From Kangiellaceae bacterium (GTDB taxonomy: Bacteria > Pseudomonadota > Gammaproteobacteria > Enterobacterales > Kangiellaceae): a DNA stretch of 7,726 bases. The position numbers and the translations under genes are program-made. Under the pieces are notes generated by a model. That model was given only the letters and a program-made list of their open reading frames with translations. It had not been told where the DNA came from and did not search any database. Each line of letters opens with the position of its first letter. The stretch's first letter is position 1. The stretch spans positions 1 to 7,726 of the forward strand of contig JASBTO010000123.1 in NCBI GenBank assembly GCA_030148365.1, given 5' to 3'. Shown one piece after another: positions 1-4,790 of the stretch.

Positions 1-434
1 GCGCCGAAGATCATGTGCAGGATGGCAAAGGGCATGCCTTCAAGAATATAGAACCAGGGGAACCACAGGGTCAGGGTGTACATGTGGATGGCATAGACGG
101 CCAGACCGAACAAAGCGCCGCCGACAAAACCGACCAGTAGCCCCCAGCGATGAATAACCAGTGCGAGCAGCAGGGCCAGCAAAACAGACAACACCAGATG
201 CAGACCCACGCCGGCGAAGAAGGCACTGAGATCAAACGTGGCCGGTGGCGCGAGGATATCTTCACCGAGCAGCACCGACGCGAACATGCGCAGGATCATC
301 CAGGCGTTGCCGCCGACAACATGGGGCAGAATGAACACACTGGACAGCAAAAACACGCTGCCTGCGACGAGGCCGGCCCAGAAGGCGGCAGACCAGTCGA
401 CGATTTGGCGAGTCCTGATAGCTGGCTGGCTCAC
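1..434 (-). CDS. Multi-pass inner-membrane protein of unknown function, C-terminus cut off
   Basis: The minus-strand frame from a GTG at 434-432 is open to the left edge, giving 144 complete residues. The start is well fixed: an in-frame TGA lies at 440-438, two codons upstream, and an AGGGAG ribosome site sits about 6 bases before the GTG. The protein begins with a short polar tail containing RTRQ, then has hydrophobic segments at about residues 15-37, 70-94 and 97-117, with another starting near 119. Between the first two lies a semi-hydrophobic stretch ending in GEDILAPPATFD, and the fourth segment opens with the aromatic run LWFPWFY. This is an integral membrane protein with at least four spans. 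I recall similar proteins being annotated only as hypothetical membrane proteins, so I assign no function. It is transcribed away from sodB and has a structured leader of its own. Its length and remaining spans are unknown because of the edge. Confidence 0.8.
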   Translation of the reverse strand, partial: MSQPAIRTRQIVDWSAAFWAGLVAGSVFLLSSVFILPHVVGGNAWMILRMFASVLLGEDILAPPATFDLSAFFAGVGLHLVLSVLLALLLALVIHRWGLLVGFVGGALFGLAVYAIHMYTLTLWFPWFYILEGMPFAILHMIFG

Positions 435-454
435 GGATCACTCCCTTGACGAGA

Positions 455-486
455 CCCGCTACATTTCCCTTGATGCCCGTAGCGGG
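455..486 (-). other. Leader hairpin with duplicated Shine-Dalgarno-like motif before the membrane gene
   Basis: CCCGCTAC (455-462) and GTAGCGGG (479-486) form a perfect 8-bp inverted repeat around a 16-base loop. It lies in what would be the 5' leader of the membrane-protein mRNA, about 20 bases before the GTG. Read on the minus strand, the loop contains TCAAGGGA, and the same eight bases recur just before the GTG as the real ribosome-binding region. The loop copy is followed by ATG-TAG, an immediate start-stop, but the spacing (about 2 bases) is too short for efficient initiation. The repeat is seen directly; any regulatory role is inference. Confidence 0.4.
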
Positions 487-526
487 ATTGGACAAGCGGA
501 CCGGCAATGGCTCCGCTGTGGGAACT

Positions 527-556
527 ATCATAGCAAAATCAGAGCGCGCCGGTTAA
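527..556 (-). promoter_or_regulatory. Candidate sigma-70 promoter of the membrane-protein gene
   Basis: On the minus strand TTAACC (556-551) and TATGAT (532-527) are separated by 18 bases. The -10 matches the consensus at 5 of 6 positions and the -35 at 4 of 6. The predicted start near 520 would give a leader of about 85 bases containing the hairpin at 455-486. It is the best candidate in the divergent region for this strand, but not a strong one. Confidence 0.3.
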
Positions 557-661
557 CGGAAAAAGTCCGGGCAATGACAATCTCGCAGCCCACCTTGGAG
601 GTCTGGCGGGTTGTTATCGGCTCCGGAGGTGGTCATTGCAGTTACTTCCGGGGAGGGCATC

Positions 662-670
662 TGCTAAAAT
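662..670 (+). promoter_or_regulatory. Candidate extended -10 promoter of sodB
   Basis: TGCTAAAAT fits the extended -10 form TGn-TAtAAT with one mismatch. No good -35 is seen 16-18 bases upstream (TTACTT at 642-647 is poor), which is usual for extended -10 promoters. Transcription from near 677 would give a leader of about 43 bases ending in the AGGAG ribosome site. No clear Fur box was found by eye in 435-719. Confidence 0.5.
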
Positions 671-719
671 ATGCGGCGCTAATAACCCATCATTCGCAGG
701 AACACAGGAGACTAGTTTC

Positions 720-1304
720 ATGGCATTCGAATTACCCGCATTGCCCTACGCCCGTGACGCCCTGGCGCCTCATATCTCGGAAGAAACCCTGAACTATCAC
801 TACGGAAAGCACCATCAGGCTTACGTCACCAATCTGAACAAGATGATTGACGGCTCAGAGCATGAGGGCAAGTCACTGGAAGACATTATCCGTAATTCCT
901 CCGGCGGCATTTTCAACAACGCCGCGCAAGTCTGGAACCATACTTTTTACTGGCATTCCCTGAGCCCCCAGGGCGGCGGCGAGCCGTCCGGCGATCTGGC
1001 GGACGCCATCAACAAGGCCTTCGGATCCTTCGCTGACTTCAAGGACAAATTTACGTCGTCCGCCACCGGCAACTTCGGTTCCGGCTGGACCTGGCTGGTG
1101 AAAAAATCCGACGGCAGCGTCGATATCGTCAACACCAGCAATGCCGAAACGCCGCTGACAGACAAGAGTGTTACGCCCTTGCTGACCGTGGATGTCTGGG
1201 AGCACGCCTATTACATTGACTACCGCAATGCCCGCCCGGAATACCTGAAGCATTTCTGGTCGCTGGTTAACTGGGATTTCGCCGCGAAAAATCTCGCAGG
1301 TTGA
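720..1304 (+). CDS. sodB: Superoxide dismutase, iron type
   Basis: This 194-residue cytosolic enzyme converts superoxide to oxygen and hydrogen peroxide. It matches E. coli SodB (193 residues) along its whole length, from MAFELPALPYARDALAPHIS to the C-terminal LVNWDFAAKNLAG. The four metal ligands are visible as His27, His74 (in VWNHTFYW), Asp158 and His162 (in DVWEHAYY). Gln70, in NNAAQVWNH, is the active-site glutamine in the position typical of iron enzymes, as opposed to manganese ones. The ATG at 720 is chosen over an in-frame start at 636 because AGGAG lies at 706-710, the promoter -10 falls inside the longer version, and the homologue starts here. It is monocistronic, ending at a terminator 14 bases after the stop. 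In enterobacteria sodB responds to iron through Fur and the small RNA RyhB; no such site is evident here. Identity is very secure; metal preference is inferred from sequence. Confidence 0.97.
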   Translation: MAFELPALPYARDALAPHISEETLNYHYGKHHQAYVTNLNKMIDGSEHEGKSLEDIIRNSSGGIFNNAAQVWNHTFYWHSLSPQGGGEPSGDLADAINKAFGSFADFKDKFTSSATGNFGSGWTWLVKKSDGSVDIVNTSNAETPLTDKSVTPLLTVDVWEHAYYIDYRNARPEYLKHFWSLVNWDFAAKNLAG

Positions 1305-1318
1305 TCCTGGACTGGTAC

Positions 1319-1350
1319 AAAAAAAGCCCGGGTAATTCCGGGCTTTTTTT
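1319..1350. terminator. Bidirectional rho-independent terminator between sodB and the peptidase gene
   Basis: GCCCGG (1326-1331) and CCGGGC (1338-1343) form a stem around a six-base loop, flanked by seven A (1319-1325) and seven T (1344-1350). The symmetric A and T tracts make it a terminator on both strands, as expected between convergent genes. It starts 14 bases after the sodB stop and about 46 bases beyond the peptidase stop. Confidence 0.93.
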
Positions 1351-1357
1351 ATGGATA

Positions 1358-1382
1358 GAATAACCGGAATAACGGTTATTCC
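1358..1382. repeat. Perfect 17-bp palindrome inside a nested inverted repeat
   Basis: Positions 1366-1382 read GGAATAAC-G-GTTATTCC, a perfect palindrome around one base. The left half overlaps a second inverted repeat: GAATAACCG (1358-1366) pairs perfectly with CGGTTATTC (1373-1381) around a six-base loop. The two folds share the right-hand arm and are mutually exclusive in RNA. It lies between the two convergent stop codons, next to the terminator. There is no T tract directly after it on either strand, so it is not a conventional intrinsic terminator. It may be a 3'-end stabilising hairpin or a protein-binding site; the function is unknown. Confidence 0.6.
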
Positions 1383-1395
1383 TGGCGGCCGGCCC

Positions 1396-3477
1396 TTACT
1401 TGAGCCGATCCAGCAGGTAGGTATAGGTCAGAGCGTTACTGTAAGCGGTCTGGATATTGTTGGCCGCACCGGCGTGACCACCCTCGGTATTCTCATAGTA
1501 GAGCACCTCGTGCCCCTGGGCCTCCATCTTGGCGACCATTTTCCGGGCGTGGCCCGGGTGCACCCGATCATCCCGGGTCGAGGTTTTGAAAAATACCAGC
1601 GGATAGTCGGCATCCTTGCTGACGTTGTGATAGGGCGAGTAACCACGGATATACTCCCAATCCTCAGGTTTGTCCGGATCACCGTATTCCGCCATCCAGC
1701 TGGCGCCGGCGAGCAGTTTGTTGAAACGCTGCATATCCAGCAAGGGCACCGCGCACACTACGGCATTGAAGAGATCGGGTCGCATGACAAACACGCTGCC
1801 GACCAGCAAGCCGCCGTTGCTGCCGCCATAGATACCCAGATGTTCCGGGCTGGTCACTTTGCGGGCAATCAGTTCTTCAGCCACGGCGATAAAGTCTTCA
1901 AAGGCCTTGTGGCGATTTTGCTTGAGGGCAGCCTGGTGCCAGGCCGGTCCGAACTCGCCACCGCCCCGGATATTGGCCACCACATAGACACCGCCCTGTT
2001 CCAGCCAGGCCGTGCCGGTGGTCGCGGAGTAGTTGGGAGTGCGGGACACCTCAAAGCCACCGTAACCATACAGCAGGGTCGGGTTGCTGCTGTCGTGTTT
2101 CATGCCCTTCGACATGACCTGGTAGTAGGGGATTCGGGTGCCGTCCTTCGAGGTGGCGAAATGTTGTTTGGCGGAAAATTTGTCGCCGTCAAAAAACTCG
2201 GGCAGGCTTTTCAGTTTTTCGATTTTCTTGCCATCACCGGACACCCGGTACAGGGAATCGGGGGTCAGAAAGTTTTCATAGCTGACGAAAAAGTTGTTAC
2301 TGGAATCGCTGGTGCCGGACACCGAGAGGGAACCCAGTTTCGGCAAGGCGATCGCTGATTGCTGCCAGCGGCCTTCGCGGTAACTGAATTGCAGCAACTC
2401 GCTGCTGACGTTGTTAAGAGTGTTGACCAGAACATGGTCTTGGGTCGTGTGGACGCGCTCTATCGAGCTCTTGGCGTCGGGCACCATCAGGATCCGGAAG
2501 TTTGGCTGCTTGCCGGTCAGGGATTCAACCGGTGCCGCGATCAGCGCGCCCTGAGGAAAGGTTTTATCCCCCAATTGCCAGTCGCTTTTCAACTGGACCA
2601 GGGCCTGCCCGTGCAGGATGGAAATCAGATCGGCATCCTTCGGGATCGGCAGCGGAGTCAGTCCGCCATCCTTTTGCCAGAAGATGCTGGACGTGAAAAA
2701 TGAATCGGCCTGGCCGACTATGCGGTACTTCTTGCCATCGCGGTTGATGGTATACCCGTAGTTGTAAACATCGCTGTCCTCACCTTCAAATACAGTGGTG
2801 GCTTTGTCGAGCGGGGTCCCACGTTGCCATTGCTTGACGATCTTCGGGTAGCCGGAGTCGGTCAGGGAGCCTTCGCCGAAATCGGTCCCGACAAAGACTG
2901 TGTCCTCGTCAATCCAGGCCAGGTAGTTTTTGGCTTCCGGCAGATAGAATCCGTCCTTGACGAAGGCCTTGTCTTCAATATCGAATTCCCGCACAACCGT
3001 GGCATCGGCGCCGCCCCGGGACAGCCGGAAGAAGCAGCGGCGGTAGTCCGGATACAGGCAATCGACGCCCTTATAGACCCAGTTCTCGTCTTCCTGACGG
3101 GCGAGTTCATCGAGATCCAGAATGGTTTCCCAGTCCGGTTCTGTCTTTTTGTACTCGCTCAGGCTGGTGCGCCGCCAGATACCGCGAACATGGGTATCGT
3201 CGCGCCAGAAATTGTAAAGATAGTCACCCATCTGGCTGACGCCGGGGATACGTTCCTTGGAGTTATAGATTTCCAGGTTTTTTTCATAGATTTCCTGGAA
3301 GGCGGAGTGGGCCTCAAGCTTGTTGGTTGAAATCTTGTTGTGGGCTTCTACCCACTCGAGCGCTTTGGCACCTTCGACCTCTTCAAGCCAGAGGAAGGGA
3401 TCTGCGGCCGGTTCCGCAAGTGCATTTGTGGCGCCGAGGGCCAGGGCAAACACGGGAAGGATGTTGCGTAGGGTCAT
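1396..3477 (-). CDS. Secreted prolyl oligopeptidase, peptidase family S9A
   Basis: This 693-residue serine peptidase should cleave short peptides on the carboxyl side of proline. An N-terminal signal peptide (cationic start, hydrophobic core at 6-17, ALA cleavage site at 19-21) predicts export to the periplasm. The mature N-terminus DPFLWLEEVEG is the usual S9A entry. The propeller follows at roughly 75-430, then the alpha/beta-hydrolase domain. The catalytic triad is Ser553 (GGSNGG), Asp637 (second Asp of RDDRVHP) and His668 (GGHAG), close to 554/641/680 of porcine prolyl oligopeptidase. Substrate-pocket residues also align: Tyr472 and Phe475 in YGYGGF, and Trp594 in SWMAEYG, matching the Trp that stacks on proline. 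This favours true proline specificity over oligopeptidase B. Length is normal for the family, with no break. The ATG has only a weak ribosome site (AGGCG). A promoter candidate lies 33 bases upstream. Substrates are unknown. Confidence 0.94.
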   Translation of the reverse strand: MTLRNILPVFALALGATNALAEPAADPFLWLEEVEGAKALEWVEAHNKISTNKLEAHSAFQEIYEKNLEIYNSKERIPGVSQMGDYLYNFWRDDTHVRGIWRRTSLSEYKKTEPDWETILDLDELARQEDENWVYKGVDCLYPDYRRCFFRLSRGGADATVVREFDIEDKAFVKDGFYLPEAKNYLAWIDEDTVFVGTDFGEGSLTDSGYPKIVKQWQRGTPLDKATTVFEGEDSDVYNYGYTINRDGKKYRIVGQADSFFTSSIFWQKDGGLTPLPIPKDADLISILHGQALVQLKSDWQLGDKTFPQGALIAAPVESLTGKQPNFRILMVPDAKSSIERVHTTQDHVLVNTLNNVSSELLQFSYREGRWQQSAIALPKLGSLSVSGTSDSSNNFFVSYENFLTPDSLYRVSGDGKKIEKLKSLPEFFDGDKFSAKQHFATSKDGTRIPYYQVMSKGMKHDSSNPTLLYGYGGFEVSRTPNYSATTGTAWLEQGGVYVVANIRGGGEFGPAWHQAALKQNRHKAFEDFIAVAEELIARKVTSPEHLGIYGGSNGGLLVGSVFVMRPDLFNAVVCAVPLLDMQRFNKLLAGASWMAEYGDPDKPEDWEYIRGYSPYHNVSKDADYPLVFFKTSTRDDRVHPGHARKMVAKMEAQGHEVLYYENTEGGHAGAANNIQTAYSNALTYTYLLDRLK

Positions 3478-3509
3478 GGTTTTCGCCTGTCTGACAATCT
3501 GTGTCCGGG

Positions 3510-3538
3510 ATTGTAGCGGCGTTTGCCGGAAGCTACAA
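3510..3538 (-). promoter_or_regulatory. Candidate promoter of the peptidase gene, built into an inverted repeat
   Basis: On the minus strand TTGTAG (3538-3533) and TACAAT (3515-3510) are 17 bases apart. The -10 matches 5 of 6 and the -35 matches the key TTG. The predicted start near 3503 gives a leader of about 26 bases. The two boxes form the arms of an inverted repeat, TTGTAGC (3511-3517) and GCTACAA (3532-3538). The -35 shares bases with the T tract of the preceding terminator, so termination of the PEP-CTERM transcript and initiation of the peptidase transcript are packed together. Confidence 0.5.
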
Positions 3539-3563
3539 AAAAACAGGCCCCGTTCGGGGCCTG
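3537..3563 (-). terminator. Rho-independent terminator of the PEP-CTERM gene
   Basis: CAGGCCCC (3544-3551) pairs with GGGGCCTG (3556-3563) around a GTTC tetraloop, and on the minus strand the stem is followed by seven T (3543-3537). It begins 29 bases after the stop codon of the minus-strand gene ending at 3593. The T tract is on the minus-strand side only, so it acts on that gene and isolates it from the peptidase gene downstream. Confidence 0.92.
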
Positions 3564-3592
3564 GTTTGTAAGTGGATATTAAAGCTTCCGGA

Positions 3593-4471
3593 TCAGCGTC
3601 TCCGTCCCGGTCTGGCGAGGCCGAGACTCAACAGGGCGATAGCCAGAAGCGCCAGCGTGGAGGGCTCCGGAAGGTCACCGGGACCCGGTCCGGGAGGCGC
3701 GTCATCGAAGGACCCGGCCTCAATGAAGACTGCGGAGTCCCAGGACCCGTCGCCAACATCGCCTATCGCCAGACGAATCTGATGATCGCCGGCGGCGAGA
3801 CCTATGACCGCGACGGTCAGCACATCGGTAAAGCCGTCGTACTCGATATCAAAGAAAGGTCCGCCATCGTTCAGATCATTGTTGTTAAACAGATCGCAAA
3901 AATCATCGGCGGAGCCGAAGGGGTTGCCGCAGTTGAGGTTGTTGATGGCCACCGGGGTCATGGTGCCGGGGATCAGGGCGACATTGACGCCATCGAGAAA
4001 AAAGCCGAACACATCGTTGAACATTGAATCGACAAACTCGTTGTACTCTTCCGACGCGAACACGAAGTTGAAGAAAAGATCGCTGCCGTCAGAGGTGAAA
4101 TCTATCTCCAGAATGGTGGCATCCTGGGTGCTACCCGCGCCCAGCGTATCCAGGTCGGCATCGCCGGCGGTGCCCCAGCTGGTCGTCGTGCTGTCCGAAG
4201 TGTTCGGGCCAACCGCAGATGTGACTGAGCCGGATGTGAGGATAATGCCGGCTTCCATGCCGATGCCAGACGACATACCGTCGCTGAAAGTGCCGGCGGA
4301 GCCGGACGCGCCAATCAGGTTGGCGCCGGTGATGACGATACCGCCGCCATCGCCGGAAATAGTGCTGGCCAGCAGGTCGGCATCATCGCTGGGAGTCACG
4401 GACAGCGCGAAGACGCTGCCGGCAGCCATGCTGGTGAGGAGAAATACCAATAGGTTTCGGAAAACTTTCAT
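3593..4471 (-). CDS. PEP-CTERM sorted protein with choice-of-anchor L domain
   Basis: This 292-residue exported protein has three parts. A Sec signal peptide (MKVFRN, hydrophobic core, cleavage after VFA at 20-22) comes first. A choice-of-anchor L domain covers about 28-255, recognised from GIGMEAGIILTSG, the FVFASEEYNEF core at 136-146, FNDVFGFFLDG and DIEYDGFTDVLT. The C-terminal sorting signal follows a Pro/Gly linker: PEP at 268-270, a hydrophobic span at about 273-286 and the basic tail RPGRRR. Known family logic: exosortase (EpsH/XrtA type) recognises the PEP-CTERM tail, and the protein reaches the cell surface or the exopolysaccharide matrix. The domain's own role is not established. 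Cys181 and Cys192 could form a disulfide in the periplasm. The start is fixed by AAGGAG six bases upstream. No exosortase or polysaccharide gene is in the window, so its sorting machinery must lie elsewhere. A sigma-54 promoter match lies upstream and a strong terminator downstream. Confidence 0.95.
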   Translation of the reverse strand: MKVFRNLLVFLLTSMAAGSVFALSVTPSDDADLLASTISGDGGGIVITGANLIGASGSAGTFSDGMSSGIGMEAGIILTSGSVTSAVGPNTSDSTTTSWGTAGDADLDTLGAGSTQDATILEIDFTSDGSDLFFNFVFASEEYNEFVDSMFNDVFGFFLDGVNVALIPGTMTPVAINNLNCGNPFGSADDFCDLFNNNDLNDGGPFFDIEYDGFTDVLTVAVIGLAAGDHQIRLAIGDVGDGSWDSAVFIEAGSFDDAPPGPGPGDLPEPSTLALLAIALLSLGLARPGRRR

Positions 4472-4503
4472 GTGACGCTCCTTGTTACATCACGGGTTCC
4501 ATT

Positions 4504-4533
4504 GTCACTTGTCGAGCAGGGTCGGCGAGTGAC
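4504..4533 (-). other. Inverted repeat in the predicted PEP-CTERM leader
   Basis: GTCACT (4504-4509) pairs with AGTGAC (4528-4533) around 18 bases. It falls just after the predicted sigma-54 transcription start (near 4543) and about 20 bases before the AAGGAG ribosome site, so it could form a leader hairpin. The stem is short and the loop large, so function is uncertain. Confidence 0.25.
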
Positions 4534-4552
4534 CTGTAAGACAGTAAATTAC

Positions 4553-4570
4553 TTGCAAAAATCGCGCCGG
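4553..4570 (-). promoter_or_regulatory. Sigma-54 (RpoN) -24/-12 promoter for the PEP-CTERM gene
   Basis: On the minus strand, bases 4570-4554 read CCGGCGCGATTTTTGCA. Against the consensus YTGGCACGRNNNTTGCW this has two mismatches. The invariant GG (4568-4567) and GC (4556-4555) are separated by exactly ten bases. Transcription would start about 12 bases beyond the GC, near 4543, giving a leader of about 70 bases. Established context: many PEP-CTERM/exosortase bacteria encode the PrsK/PrsR pair, where PrsR is a sigma-54-interacting response regulator linked to PEP-CTERM genes. No equally good sigma-70 promoter was seen in this gap. PrsK and PrsR themselves are not in the window. Confidence 0.7.
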
Positions 4571-4696
4571 AGATATTTTGTTAAGAATTTCAAGTTATTA
4601 TGTCGATCCGGCAAAGAGGCAGGCGGGAAATTGTAAAAAGAACTGACGAATTCCTGACTGGGTGGTTTCTTATTGTGAGATTTTTCATGGGGGATA

Positions 4697-4720
4697 TCGA
4701 CTACTGAAATGAAAAGTCGA
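4697..4720. promoter_or_regulatory. Inverted repeat, candidate activator site upstream of the sigma-54 promoter
   Basis: TCGACT (4697-4702) and AGTCGA (4715-4720) form a perfect inverted repeat with a 12-base spacer. Its centre is about 140 bases upstream of the -24 element, within the usual range for enhancer-binding activators of sigma-54. The half-site core GTCGA also occurs at 4602-4606 and 4511-4515. Binding by a PrsR-like regulator is inference. Confidence 0.3.
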
Positions 4721-4790
4721 AGCGGTGGAAAATCTTGGACATGGCGTGCAAGCGGAGAGTCCGGGTTTGCTCTTGCCAAAAACGGGAGTT

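Larger units (their letters stand above)
4472..4790. other. 319-bp regulatory intergenic region upstream of the PEP-CTERM gene
   Basis: No convincing gene is seen here. The region lies between the stop of the cyclase gene and the start of the PEP-CTERM gene, both on the minus strand. It is more AT-rich than the flanking genes. It holds a sigma-54 promoter match (4553-4570), two inverted repeats (4504-4533 and 4697-4720), four copies of GTCGA/TCGAC (4511, 4602, 4697, 4716) and CTGAC repeated at an 11-base interval (4643 and 4654). No hairpin with a T tract follows the cyclase gene, so that gene's transcript may end by a factor-dependent route or read through. Confidence 0.6.

Noticed and set aside
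262..531. Minus-strand open frame of 89 codons overlapping the left-edge membrane gene
   Set aside because: It is Arg/Pro-rich with no domain and is out of frame with the hydrophobic GTG-started protein, which has a good ribosome site and clear membrane spans.
636..719. A 28-codon N-terminal extension of SodB
   Set aside because: The promoter -10 lies inside it, AGGAG precedes the ATG at 720, and SodB homologues start at the MAFELP equivalent.
435..719. Search for a Fur box or a small RNA gene in the divergent region upstream of sodB
   Set aside because: No convincing Fur-like 19-bp palindrome and no free-standing hairpin plus T tract were seen; the symmetric CTCCGGAG at 621-628 is too short to interpret.
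1351..2358. Plus-strand open frame of 335 codons opposite the peptidase gene, with further frames at 2359-2703 and 2824-3330
   Set aside because: They are antisense to the S9A catalytic and propeller domains, have no family resemblance, and the first begins inside the palindrome region right after a terminator.
3804..4475. Plus-strand open frame of 223 codons opposite the PEP-CTERM gene
   Set aside because: Its composition is an antisense shadow (Ser/Pro/Val-rich, no domain), while the minus-strand frame has a signal peptide, a known domain and a sorting tail.
4735..4790. Possible terminator after the cyclase gene
   Set aside because: Only weak CAAG/CTTG and AGAG/CTCT pairings were found, without a T tract on the minus strand.
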